A stretch of 25,329 nucleotides of DNA from Apostichopus leukothele. Its lineage: Eukaryota > Echinodermata > Holothuroidea > Aspidochirotida > Stichopodidae. The stretch is from positions 1 to 25,329 of the forward strand of contig JAAAKB020313274.1 of assembly GCA_010014835.2 (NCBI GenBank). Reading direction: 5' to 3'. A program made the translations under genes and the position numbers. Shown here one piece after another: positions 1 through 11,300 of this stretch; within the stretch, counting starts at the first letter, position 1; each line of letters starts with the position of its first letter. The notes under the pieces were generated by a model. It had not been told where the DNA came from. It saw only the letters and a list, made by a program, of their open reading frames with translations, and did not search any database.

Positions 1-76
1 CATACATACATACATACATACATACATACATACATACATACATACATACATACATACATACATACATACATACATA
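1..76. repeat. (CATA)n microsatellite
   Basis: About 19 perfect copies of CATA run from the window edge, so the array probably continues outside. There are no interruptions, which suggests recent slippage. Confidence 0.97.
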
Positions 77-89
77 CCAGCAGAGGCTA

Positions 90-447
90 CAGTGTGGGGT
101 TCTTGGTGTATGTACAGTGTGGGGCTCCACTGTTGGTATATTGATACATGGTGGGGTTGTGAAATTCAATATGTATAATACTACAGTATGGGTTTGAATA
201 TGTTGTATGCACAATGGGACTATTTATGTACACACATTGTGGGGATAATTTAGTAATGAATCAATGTGCTAATGTTTGTATGTATTACATTATGGGAATG
301 TTCTTGTATATATAGTTTGTGGGACTGAACCATGCTAATACAGTATGGGTTGAAATCATTGTACACTCTGGGACTGTTTATGTATTATTTTGTAAGTATG
401 GTTGCAGTCTGCAAATAATTATATATGTTACATTGTGGGATTGTCAA
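90..447 (+). repeat. Degenerate minisatellite with CATTGTGGGAYT core
   Basis: Roughly eleven imperfect copies of a core like CAGTGTGGGGYT / CATTGTGGGACT recur every 25-65 bases with AT-rich, TATGTA-containing spacers. The same core recurs at 11515-11662 with CTAC after the Gs, so this is a dispersed family rather than a local expansion. The 319-510 open frame inside it is a by-product of the repeat. Confidence 0.7.
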
Positions 448-699
448 AGAGAAAATGGCCATTACCTTTCTCTATTACTTCATCCTTCCTTTCCCCAGTT
501 TCAGGGCTAGGATACTCAATAGCTGTGCAAGTCTATGCAGGGGTTTAAAAATCATTGACCAAAAAGTTATTTGAACCTGTGACCTCCTACATGAAACAAG
601 TGCCCTACCAGTACCATTACTCTCTATATATATATGTGTGTGTAAAGCAATATTAATTATGCTGGACTTTGGAAAAACAAAAACAAAAGCTGTACTTAT
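448..699. other. Flank with no recognised feature
   Basis: AT-rich DNA between the minisatellite and repeat D copy 1. It holds a short TATATA/TGTGTG run near 625-645 and nothing coding that I can support. Confidence 0.5.
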
Positions 700-1262
700 T
701 TTGCTTCTATTTTATTTAAAAAAATTCAAAACATTCTTCCAAAATAGTATGAAAAGAAGAGACCAATGACAAGAATGACTATCCAAATTGATCTTTCTAA
801 AAAATGTTCAATATTCCAACTCTTTCAAAATGTTAGCATCCTGAAAATTTTGACTTTCCAATAAGCTGTAAATAAAATATATAAAATATTCAAATTTTGA
901 AACAATTAAAAATTTTCATACTAAACATATTTTTTATATAAAATTCAATTCAATTATGAGGAATTAACAATTTAGAAAGAGAAAATATAAAACCTAGTTG
1001 ACAAACAAGAAAAAATAGGTTGTCAAAACACTAGTCTTGCTTCTCTTGTTATGTTGGATCTTAAGATCCCACCATGTATATCAAACATGAAACTGCTTCT
1101 TTCATACCATACTGATTTCCAAAACAGTAGATATATTGGTGCAAAACAAGAAAAATTTGCACATATGCTCCGGTTAAATTGAAAGAGGTCTATACACACC
1201 TCATATAACTTCTTATAATCATGTTTATTATTGAGGTAAATTTTCTTAGACTGGCAACACAA
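700..1262. repeat. Dispersed repeat D, copy 1 (uninterrupted)
   Basis: This segment aligns by eye with 1530-1825 plus 3396-3655. Shared words in order include TTAGCATCCTGAAAATT, AATAAGCTGTAAATAAAA, GAGGAATTAACAATTTAGAAA, CCTAGTTGACAAACAA, ATAGGTTGTCAAAACACTAG, CCACCATGTATATCAAACAT and TCTATACACACCTC. Identity is perhaps 75-80%. It serves as the empty site for the element inserted in copy 2. The element class is unknown; ends and target duplications could not be fixed. Confidence 0.75.
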
Positions 1263-1529
1263 CAGTTATGGAAAATCTCTCCAGTATTGGAGAATTACAT
1301 GTGTCAAAGTCCCTTATTAGAATTGAATGGTCACACCAACTGTAAGTCTGATTGTAAGCATATCACAATACATAATTTTCTTATATAGCACCCCAAATTT
1401 ATATTCACGCATTAATAAAAGATGCTATGTTTAATTGTTTTCAATTTTCTCAATATTTCCTGTTTTCAAACTTTCTCTTTTAAAAATTCCCAATTTTAAC
1501 AAATATCTTATTACAAAATTTAATTTGTA
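1263..1529. other. Spacer between the two D copies, no recognised feature
   Basis: AT-rich sequence, with the homopyrimidine-rich stretch TTTTCAATTTTCTCAATATTTCC near 1437-1460. No gene or structured element is supported. Confidence 0.4.
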
Positions 1530-1825
1530 TTATTCATTTTATTTTCAAAAAGATCAAATTCATTTTCCAATTTTGGAATTACCAATGACAAAAGTGAACT
1601 ATCAAATCTTATCCTTCTCTAAAAAAATCTCTTTCAAAATCTTAGCATCCTGAAAATTGACTTTTCAATAAGCTGTAAATAAAAACTTTAAAATATTTAA
1701 TATTATAACAATTGCAACTTTTCATACTGAAAATTGTTTTCAATGTACAATTAAAATTCAATTCCCTTTTGAGGAATTAACAATTTAGAAATAGAAAATA
1801 TCAAACCTAGTTGACAAACAACAAA
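1530..1825. repeat. Dispersed repeat D, copy 2, left part
   Basis: Matches the left half of copy 1 up to GTTGACAAACAACAAA, where the Helitron-like element begins. The match resumes at 3396 with AAATAGGTTGTCAAAACACT, so copy 2 was one repeat before the insertion. Confidence 0.75.
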
Positions 1826-3395
1826 CTAGAGCACCAAAGGTGCAGAAGTGCATACTTCATACGTCACAACTCTGCAAAACCAATACCACAATATTGGTGT
1901 TTGCCTAAATTTGAACCTCAGATGCCATTACATGGCTTCATTTAAATTGTGCAATACAAGGTGAACAAGAAGCTGGATAAATTGTTTTGGAATATTCCTT
2001 ATGATCCATAGATTATTTTGACCTGGAATTTCTAAGTGATTCTGAAAGCTTAATTATTCAATGATCATTCAGTCTGAGTTTCATTAAAATCTGCCATGCC
2101 ATATATACTTCAGATGGAAAATTGGAAATGACTAAAACAAGCCTTTATAGATTATGACTATTGACCTTAAATCATTGAACACCTGAGGATGCACTACCCA
2201 AGAATCATTATGGCAGACTATCAACACTTTACAACAGAACCTGTAAGATTTTAGTGTTTTCATGACCCCAAATAACCTTAGATGAGTCTTGACCTAAACC
2301 TTTTGATCAGAACTGATGACCCACCATCCAATGATCACCATGTCCAAGAAACATCAAAATCCATCAAAGCAGGCTGGTATAGTGTCAAGTTGGTGATATT
2401 GTTTTCATAAAATTACTCCATATGACCCCTAGATGACCATTGACCACAAATATCTGACCACTTTTGGTGACTCACTTGGTCATTGTGGCAAAGTTTCATC
2501 AAAATACATCAAATCATGCAGACATAGTGTCAATTTGACCAATGGTGATAGTGTTTTCATAAAATGACCCCAAATGGCCCTAGATGACCATTGACCTTAA
2601 ATTACTGAACAACCCTGAGGAAGCACTACCCAAGTATCAATATGACAGGCTATCAACAATGTACACTATATTTTGTAGTAGAAATATGAATTATAGTGTT
2701 TTCATAAAATTACCCCTAGATAACGTTTGACCTCAAATATTTGGCAACCACTGATGACCCAAGATCCAAAATTCATCATGTCCAAGTTTCGTCAAAATCT
2801 ATTAGAGCATGCACACTTAGGGTAAATTTGACCAATGGTGATAGTGTTTTCATTAAATAACCCCAAATGACCCCTAAATGACAATTGACCACAAATATCT
2901 GACCACCACTGATGACCCACATCCAATGGTAATTTTGTCCAAGTTTTGTAGAAATCCATCAAAACATGTATGTGTAGGGCCAATTTGACCAATGGACAGC
3001 AGTGTTTTCATGAAAATGAATCTGAATGACCCTTAAATGACCTTTGGTCTCAAATCCCTTAACACCCCCAAAGGAAATACTACCAGAGCATTATTATGAC
3101 AAAAATCACCACTGTACCATTGAAACTATACATTTTGCATGTTTCCAGTTAATAATGACCCCTACTGACCCTTACATGACCTTTGACCTGAAATACTGGA
3201 CACAGTTTGATGGCCCATCGATCAATGATCATTGTGTCAAAATTTCGTCAGATTCTAGCATATGCTGTACAAGTATGACTACTTTGAGTAATTGTGAACA
3301 AAAGGATAGTTAGATAGATAGATAGAAGGATAGAGTGACACTGCATGATCATAAGCTCATAACATAAGCTCAACCAGCTTGTTGTTATGAGCTAA
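1826..3395 (+). mobile_element. Helitron-like nonautonomous element, copy A (internal ~148-bp repeats)
   Basis: The element starts CTAGAGCACCAAAGGTGCAG, containing the small palindrome GCACC/GGTGC. It ends in a GATA microsatellite (about 3309-3335), the word GCATGATCA, an 11-bp hairpin (AGCTCATAACA at 3354-3364 with TGTTATGAGCT at 3383-3393) and the terminal AA, giving a CTAA end. About six internal units each carry GTTTTCAT(A/G)AAAT followed by GACCCC...TGACC, with starts near 2258, 2401, 2552, 2699, 2847 and 3004, a period near 148 bp. Removing 1826-3395 restores the six-A run seen in repeat D copy 1 (1010-1015) with no target duplication. No coding sequence is present. CTRR-type ends, a 3' hairpin and no duplication fit Helitron or Helentron (HINE-like) elements. 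The hairpin sits closer to the end than is typical and no 5' TC is seen, so the class is tentative. Confidence 0.7.
3177..3189 (+). promoter_or_regulatory. Perfect DR1 nuclear-receptor-type site in copy A
   Basis: TGACCTTTGACCT is two AGGTCA half sites spaced by one base when read on the minus strand, the arrangement bound by HNF4, RXR heterodimers or COUP-TF in animals. It lies in repeat sequence, so occupancy is only a possibility. Confidence 0.35.
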
Positions 3396-3655
3396 AAATA
3401 GGTTGTCAAAACACTAGTCTTACTTTTCTTGTGATGCTGGATCTTACGATCCCACCATGTATATCAAACATGAAACTGTGTTTCAGAATGCTAAATTTGC
3501 ACCATATTGATTTCCAGAACAGTTGACATATATAAAATGTTACAAACTTTGCAAATATGCTCTGGCCAAATCCAAATAGGTCTATACACACCTCTTAAAC
3601 ATGTCATTACCATACCATGTTTATTTATATATTTCCTTAGATTGGCAACACAATA
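3396..3655. repeat. Dispersed repeat D, copy 2, right part
   Basis: Continues the match to copy 1 from AAATAGGTTGTCAAAACACTAG through CCACCATGTATATCAAACAT and TCTATACACACCTC to ATTGGCAACACAA. It is separated from its left part by the Helitron-like element. Confidence 0.75.
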
Positions 3656-4306
3656 AATGTGGTGCACACAGTCTATTTTCTAGTAACATAAATCCCCATA
3701 GTTTTAAAATCTCCTGAAGATTGCCAGATGGAACTTTGACATCAGGTTTGGTACATAACTGATTTCACTAGCATACTTCATGGCAGAAATCTAATAACTT
3801 TGAGAGTCACTGGCCTTGCTATTCACTACTAGTATTGGTAATCATAGCTCGAACAGTGTGAAAGATATCATGTTCGCAACCTCTTAATTCTTCTCATGCA
3901 TACATTTTCCATAATAGCCAACCTCAAAAGCATATCTGATGCTAAAAATCTAATCAGTGGAAGTTCATTCGGCCTTCCTTTAAATTCCTGACCATCAAAC
4001 TGAAGGAATAAAAATCTCATTCTTGGAATCGTTTTAATGAAAATTTTTAACAAAACATCAGACCATGCGTTAAGCTAAGAACGTTAGCTGTGTCGTTGAC
4101 TACAGGCCTGTTACATTTTGGGCACTTCTGTTGCTGATTCCTTGTTAAATAGAGTGGTTTGTATATTTTATAATGTAGATGAAAATAATTTGGTTGTAAT
4201 ATTTCTCTTTCGTGTGTGGAAATTTGTTGAATGACCCACTCGATTCCTAAAATAACAATTTTTCATTTTACTACAGGAATAATGTATGGAGTGGAAACTG
4301 CATGGG
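3656..4306. other. Intergenic flank, no recognised gene
   Basis: Mixed unique-looking DNA downstream of the minus-strand gene. The open frames here are short, have no recognisable protein sequence and no repeated support. Confidence 0.4.
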
Positions 4307-4312
4307 TTTATT
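4307..4312 (-). terminator. Candidate poly(A) signal of the recombinase-like gene
   Basis: AATAAA on the minus strand about 840 bases past the TAG stop. It is the first canonical hexamer I found downstream of the stop. Using it would give a long 3' UTR that includes the MITE hairpin at 4818-4961. A weaker signal nearer the stop cannot be excluded. Confidence 0.35.
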
Positions 4313-4373
4313 TTATAAAAGATTGCAAGGATTTTTGCACTTAGAACTAGCATGCAAGCGTCCGCAGAAATTA

Positions 4374-4514
4374 GGGGGGGGGTGCATTTTACCCCTTGAA
4401 GTTCTGGAAATTGAGAAGGATTCTATACTGTCTTTTGTGTATTTTACTAATTTTACTTATTGGACTTTTCCAGTAGAAAGCAGCAGGAGCCCATGGTAGC
4501 ACCCCCCCCCCCCC
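4374..4514. other. Homopolymer G run and C run
   Basis: A nine-G run at 4374-4382 and a thirteen-C run at 4502-4514 lie 120 bases apart, inside the possible 3' UTR. They could pair in RNA or be slippage tracts in an old repeat. Consensus accuracy is often poor in such runs. Confidence 0.5.
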
Positions 4515-4817
4515 ACTGCGGGCATTCAAGCTTAGCCACTCTATATAGAAGTATAGTCTGCTTCGAGTCACCAGTCAGACAAGATTCTAGTTTGCTGCAG
4601 TGCAATTGGCTTTGCACGATAAGCCTTAATTCTTGGCATCATATACATAACACTGGGAGTAAAAATTGAAAGTTATATTGCTGGTATATGGGTAAAAACA
4701 TCCAAAATAAAATAAAAATTGTCAAAAAGTGATGTGACATACCTTACTTCCATTTATGAATTTTGCCGCATAATGAACCAAATTGACACTGTTGCATTTG
4801 CAGAAGACTATATAGAC

Positions 4818-4961
4818 TACTGACATTAACGTAAACTTATATAGGCCTATTACTGTAATTACGTAAAATGACAGTTACATTCCAGTAAATAGTAGGAATG
4901 TAACTGTCATTTTTACATTATTACAGTAATAGGCCTAAATAGGTTTACGTTAATATCAGTA
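4818..4961. mobile_element. MITE with long near-perfect inverted repeat and TA ends
   Basis: Two arms of about 65 bases (4818-4883 and 4895-4961) are reverse complements with about five mismatches and one gap. They are joined by an 11-base loop, AGTAAATAGTA. Outer ends are CTGACATTAACG and CGTTAATATCAG, each flanked by TA, consistent with a TA target duplication of the Tc1/mariner type and an element of 140 bp (4820-4959). No coding capacity. It may be transcribed as part of the neighbouring gene's 3' UTR, where it would fold into a long hairpin. Confidence 0.8.
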
Positions 4962-5149
4962 ACTAGTAAAATTACTCATCCCAAAACGAAATATAATAAT
5001 AAACATTCAATAATCCTGCCACCCGTAACTAGGTTATGTACAACCAGTGTGTTGATATTGCTTTGTTATATTGCTTGACCTAGCATGACCTCATTTTGGC
5101 ATATGTGCAGTTGAGTTTATGAAACCGCTTATTTGAACAATGTGTTGTT

Positions 5150-5397
5150 CTACTTTCTCTGTAACCTTAACCAGCTGACCTTACTCTTGATACTGGTTAG
5201 AGGCAGCTGCCATAAAGTCCCTCCATCCTCTTGGCTCTTCTTCATGGCCCGCCTGATAGCCCCTTCCCCAGGGGTTTTCTGCTTTTTGAAGTAGATACTA
5301 AAGTATCTATGGATCTCTTGCAGCTCATCTGGCGTCCATGTATGTCTTACTGTAAATTTTCTCTTTCGCCTCTTCTTTTCTGAATGGCCAGCCCCAA
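5150..5397 (-). CDS. Coding exon 10: basic tract, Myb/SANT-like domain, stop
   Basis: The acceptor is TCCCTCTACAG followed by TTGGGGCTGG, completing F872 from the phase-1 exon 9. The 81 following codons encode KKRRKRK (879-885), a nuclear-localisation-type cluster. Then comes a helix-rich domain beginning RHTWTPDELQEI (890-901) with spaced Trp and aromatic residues (W892, Y903, F904, W934, W947) and the loop KTPGE. A leading Trp, acidic residues and an amphipathic helix resemble Myb/SANT or MADF-type DNA-binding folds. Related recombinase-like proteins end with a similar domain (recalled, not searched). The exon ends LRLQRK then TAG. The domain could help target DNA. Fold assignment is tentative, the exon is not. 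Confidence 0.85.
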
Positions 5398-8300
5398 CTG
5401 TAGAGGGATAAAAAATATGTATTGATCTGAAGTATTACGATATCAGATTAGGTTTTCCTGGTAAAAAAAAAATGTTATTCCATATTATACATAAACAGGT
5501 TTATTTGCCTTCACCCCCACTCGCACATCAATATCCATGATATGATCACCAAAAGCAATAATACAGCTTCTTTGTATCTCTAATGAGGGCCACAATTTAA
5601 CATTTTGACCTGTGGGGTTTGTTGAACCAATGCCACTTGTGCATTCTACAATATTTTGTCATAAGAGCTCAACAATTCTGGAGATTCAAGGTGATCCACA
5701 ATTAAGCCCAATTGATTCACAATCATCAATTATGCAAATTAGCCTAATTAATATGCATATATGGTACTAAAAATCTAATCAGTTTAAGAAACCATACCCC
5801 TTGTTCATTCTATCAAATGTCATCATCATAGCTCCTATGGTTTGGGAGATAAGCTGTCTAAAGCTCTGTATAGACACACACAAGCACACACTTTTGGAAT
5901 GTGATCCTTTAACACTTACACATTGATGCAGCATCCTCTTCATCTTCTTCCTGAGGCAGATCAGGAACATACTCTTCCTCTTCTTCTTTGTGCTCGGGGA
6001 GTGCACTTTGCACCCCTGACTGGTCAATCAAGTCTGGAAAAGATAATAAAAATAATATTGGGGATCTCTAAAGCACACAAATCCACTAAACAAGGTGCTC
6101 TTGGTACAGAAAAGCAAGGAATAGACAACAAAAAATACCAAAGTACACCGAATTACTTAAATGCAATATTGAAAAGTTGAGTGGTGAGGTGAGTTTTGAG
6201 CTGAGATATTGTAGTGGCTGACTTGATATGAGCAAGGCATGTGGTCCATCAGTGACGGGTGGGGCAGCAACAAAGAGAAGGATTGACCTCCCCAAGAACA
6301 ATTTGTAACTACAATCTTGCACAAAATTGTTGGGACACTTGGCATGATAGATTTCCTATGAACTTGATGTACCACAGGTACCGGTGCTCTAATTGTTTTA
6401 CATTTAACCAAACCCTCCTTTGCCCAAGCAGTGTTGCGCCACTTCGAAAAATGGGGTGGTGAACACCAAGAGGAAACTGTTATCACCAACATGTCAGAAC
6501 GGTGGTCAGAAAACCATATATTATGGAACACACAAATTATGGAACAGCATCACATTCTACCATGAAATTTCAAAAGAAGTTCTACTTAACCATATATTTT
6601 ACTCAAAACTATGGTAGAATGTTCAGTTTTGTTGGAAAATCAGTAATTACATTCAGTTTGTGGCTGTAGCTTGGAACTATTTCGTGCCGGATCATTTGCC
6701 AAGCCAAATAGCACTTATATGTTTAAGTTTTATGCTACATGATCATTTCTTCATCTCAAAATGAAATTTTGAACGATTTGGTGGAATGTCTCATGAGTTA
6801 TTATTACGGATCCTTACTGTGGTGAATGAAACTCATTTGGCACATTGTATGTGTTGACATTTGCATGGTTACATTCTTTCATAGGCATCACATATTAAAC
6901 GTAACATTCGGCTCTTCCGAATGAACCGGGAAAAATGGCTATATACAACCTTTAATATAATGTTGGCAGTAATTGTTTTGACCATTGAAAATTCTCACAC
7001 AATCTTGGACAAAATTGTTGGGACACTTGGTATGATTTCCTATGATAATGATCTTGATGTAACACAGTTGCTGTAACTGTTTTACAACGTTCAACCGAAC
7101 ACTCATTTCCCCATGCAATGTTTGCGCCACTTTGAAAAATGGGGTGGTGAACACGAAGAGCGGACTATTATCACCAACATTACTCGGGCAGCGGGGGTGT
7201 CCCAAGGTATTTTGTCCAAGATTGTAGGTCAACTAGAATACCTGGGTCACCCGAACAAAGTCTATGAGGAAGCATCAATATATTCAGCTCTTTAATTGAG
7301 GCGGGGGAAGGGGGAATTTGGCTCAAAAAGTGCCCCTGTAAAAACCATTACGGAGGATATTTTTTTATACTTGTAGCATAGTTAAGAACTCAATGCTATT
7401 GCAGGCTAAATTAAAAGCATGCTAAATAACCTATAGTATGTTGCAGGCTGGCTGATCATGCTAGTAAGGTTAGATTGGACAGTTTTAATATACTAAAATA
7501 TGAATCAAATTAAAAATCTTTCCATAACATTGGGCTACATGTAGCCGACATCGTATCATCAATTACATATGAACTATGACATACACACTTGTAGCACTTG
7601 CGCCCACACGATGGATGAATGAGTCATGTGTTGACACTTTTCTTGTGGGAATGTGTTTCTGACACCAAATATAATATTTATAATTTCTAGCATTATAACA
7701 AAATAGCTTTATGGTCATGATCGTAACAGTTGGAGAAGATGATCAATCACAGAAAGAACCATATGAACCCTGTTCACTATAAATAATCTGTGACATCATT
7801 TCTGTAAGCAAAAGAAAAGATTCAGAAGAAATGATCCAGCCATCACTGAACAATCCCCATTTTGAAAGACACATGGCTATAGCATAAAGAGAGAACAGAT
7901 TTATTGATTCAAAGTCTATAGACCTATAGGAAACAACAAATTATAAGGTATTATAAGCTGACCTCACCCCTATATTTTTTAAATAACCCTCCAATCTCGG
8001 AACATACCTTCAAGCTTGATCTCCTCTATCTTCTTGCCTTTGAATCTGGCAATTTGGCCACAATCCATCATGAGTAATATCTTAGTGATATCGATACGCT
8101 CAATGACATCCAGTGTTGATCTATAGTGAATGTGGTGTACATCGAGGGTATGGCCCATGTGGTCCACAACCCACTGTTGCTGTTGGGGTGATATGTCCAG
8201 ACCCTGTATAATGGAATTATAAAATAATAATCAAGTTTTGTTTATACCAATATCTTCAGCAAAAAATCATTAATTGTAGGTACTGAGATATATTCCAAGT

Positions 8301-11300
8301 GACATTTTAATTCAATTCCATGGACTTTGTGTTTTGCACATAGACATAGGGGACCAATATATTTTAGCGGGGAGGGGCAAGACAAATGCATCTGAAAAAT
8401 GCTACTGTTTAACATATGCACTGGGAGAAGGGGTCTAATGGGCCAAGATGCGATAAGGTGCAATATATTGAATATTTCACCAGAATATATATGTAACTTG
8501 TGAAAATTGGAAATATTTTTTATAAATTCTGTGCACATTTCTGTGCACTACGGGAACTGCCATCCAATAATTTTGGTCACAATATTACGTTGTCATTGCA
8601 GCTTAACATTTCAACAATACTTACAGAAATTAGCAACCTGTATGAAAGCAACAGATTTGACCCCAAAACTACCATTTAGGGTCAAAATGACCCCTACATG
8701 ACCTTTGGCCTCAAATTCCTGACCACCCCATATGAACCACTGATTGCCGATGATACTGACCAACTTTCATGATCATCCAATTTTAACTGTAGGAGAATAA
8801 GCGTTTTGCAATGTTTCACAAAATGGGAGAAACTGACCCTAAGATGACCTTTGACCTCAAATCCCTGAACCCTGTATGTACCATTGGTCAATGATAATAC
8901 ATGCTACCTATCATGATCATCCAATTCGATCTGTGGGAGAAGAAGCATTTTGTTCATTTGACCCCCAAAATGACCTTTTTGGCCTAAATGACCCCTAGAT
9001 GACCTTTGACCTCAAATCCCTGAACACCCCATATCTACCATTGGTCACCAATAATACTGACCAACATGATCATCCGATTTGAACTGTGGGAGAAGAAGCG
9101 TTTTTCAATTTTTCGCAAAATGGTCGAAACTGACCCCTAGATGACCTTTGACCTCAACTTCCCCCGGATGCCCCTTCACTTGGTGATCATTGTCACCAAG
9201 TTTCATCATGATCCACCAAGCACTGTAGAAGGAGTAGCAATTTGAATCAATTGTGAATAGATAGATAAATAAATAAATCAATAGATAAATAAATAAATAG
9301 ACGCGCACGATCACAATAGCTCACCCAGCCATATGGCTGAGGTGAGCTAACAATGCAATATTTTCAAATTCTGGCTGGAGAATATTCCCTTTTCAAATGA
9401 CCTTAAAAAGATGAGGATGATTGAAGATATAGTCACAATAGTGAGCATATTTCACATTTATGCATTTGACTACATTTACCTGACTCATGGTGGCCATGAA
9501 ACGCCTCATGTTAGTGGCTCGGATTCGCTCTGGAGAGGCTAAACCAGCTTCAGTTGTCATCATTAACATGGCATAATTTCCTCGGATCACACCTGCTCCT
9601 ATGATGAAAATGAATAATAGCAGTGAAATGACATAGCAATTACAGTGATGCTACATATGAGGGTCATTTCTGACACCTCAGTATGCAACTTAAACTGAGT
9701 TTCAATTAGTTTTTATCAATTTAAAAGCCTGGTTATAAATCTTTGAAGGTGGCCATGGCCTTCTGTGCCCTCACTACTGGCTGCAGTGCCCCCTGAAAAT
9801 TTACTACTTTAAAGGCCTGTACTGGCCTGCCCTTTTTCATTCAGTGGCCTTGGTGCCTTTATATTAATAGTGCAATAATTCCCAGTATTTTGTTGCCAAC
9901 AAAGCTCTCATTGATTACTAACTATTCCTTTGAAATGAAAAATTATCACAAAAACGTAACATTTTCAGAAAATACATCACAAGACGATGACAAGTGCACA
10001 ACGGCTGTGTTATAATGACACTATGTCAGCATAGCAGGCGTTCACATATTCATACCACCAACGATCACAAGTGCAGAATCCTTATATGGTATTCTCTATC
10101 ATGGCAGTTAACACACTGTGTTGATTTGGCAAGACTTTAAGGTCAAGCGACATGTAACAGATTTCCTTTAAACTTGCACAGATGGAAAGAGCATACATGT
10201 ATGTCAAAACCCTAAACCCTAAACTCCAAATTTGTTTCTACTTCTTGCATTGTTGTGTTAATTAAATTCATAACCAAGGTATTCTCTGCATTGATTGATG
10301 TTCGGGTGGGGGGGGGGCAGGGGGAAGAGAACGGATGCTAGGCAGGAGGGTACACAGTATTCGCTGCTATTTTGTACATCGAAATGAGAATGCAAGTTAC
10401 TATAAGTCAATGAATGTCTTCTTTGATATATTATGGACAAGTTTGTGACTTTCCAATAAAACCCAAATCGTAATTCCCTGGTAACAGGCTTTCTAAATGT
10501 GAATGTTTTTCACTGGTTTCACATATAAATTGCACTACGCAGAACAGTAACAGTTTCCTCGACTACCCCCGTGACGTCACATGATCTATTGCAGAATAGT
10601 ATGTTTGTCTCATTCTCACACCCGGGGTGACTGAAAATCGGCTTGGAGTCTGGTTTTTCTCAACATTCTCATTATAATGTATCAGGTTGGTTGAAGTCAA
10701 TTCTACTTGACTTTTAAACATGCTTTATGTGGTCCTACATCTACTGAAAAATTAACCATGAAGGATGTAAACATTGGTGGTGATGGTAAGGTGAAATTAT
10801 TAAATATGCGATCAGTGTGCATCAAAACCTGACACAAAACACATATATATTAATGGAATGCTTTTGTGATGTACATTGACTTGTTGTACATGTTTGTTGA
10901 AACATACAATGCTTACATTAAGTGCGCCATGATAATGAACGTGAGAATCGCAGGGAGTTATTCATGTAGGTTTACAATTCACACTGTTTGCAGCACTTAA
11001 TATGCTTAAGGGAAGTCATTGTTTTTTTTTCCATTGTACCATGTGTTGGTGGAGACAATGCATGTTAGTAAGTCGGGTAATGCTTCTTGCAGTACATTGG
11101 TCATATTTTCATTTGTCAGAAATGTTGGTACCACGTTTTACTGTTTTGTTTAAATTTATACAGTAAACCCAATGTAACCCAAGGCAGCGGTCCTATTAAT
11201 ATCGACCACATGCATAAAATAGTGAGCTCAATTACGTTAGCAACCACGAAGCACATGGCTGAGCATGAAGAGTGAGGGTGGGGTAGTAGGTGGGAACTGG

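Larger units (their letters stand above)
6034..8007 (-). other. Intron 8 (repeat-bearing)
   Basis: This 1974-bp intron has a GTATGT donor and a CAG acceptor. It contains two copies of a TIR element (6311-6495 and 6999-7225). Between them and from 7226 to 8007 I see no gene and no repeat with copies elsewhere in the window. Confidence 0.75.

Noticed and set aside
1023-3591. Similar minus-strand open frames in the two D copies, both with FMFDIHGGI...RLVF
   Set aside because: In the compared part most differences change the amino acid and the frames have different starts and lengths, so the similarity reflects DNA repeat copies rather than a conserved protein.
6157-6531. 124-codon minus-strand frame
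   Set aside because: It overlaps TIR element H copy 1; the corresponding frame is not kept in copy 2 and no family is recognisable.
10209-10225. Two CCCTAAA units resembling telomere repeats
   Set aside because: Only two units, and the seven-base form is not the expected animal TTAGGG repeat; probably chance.
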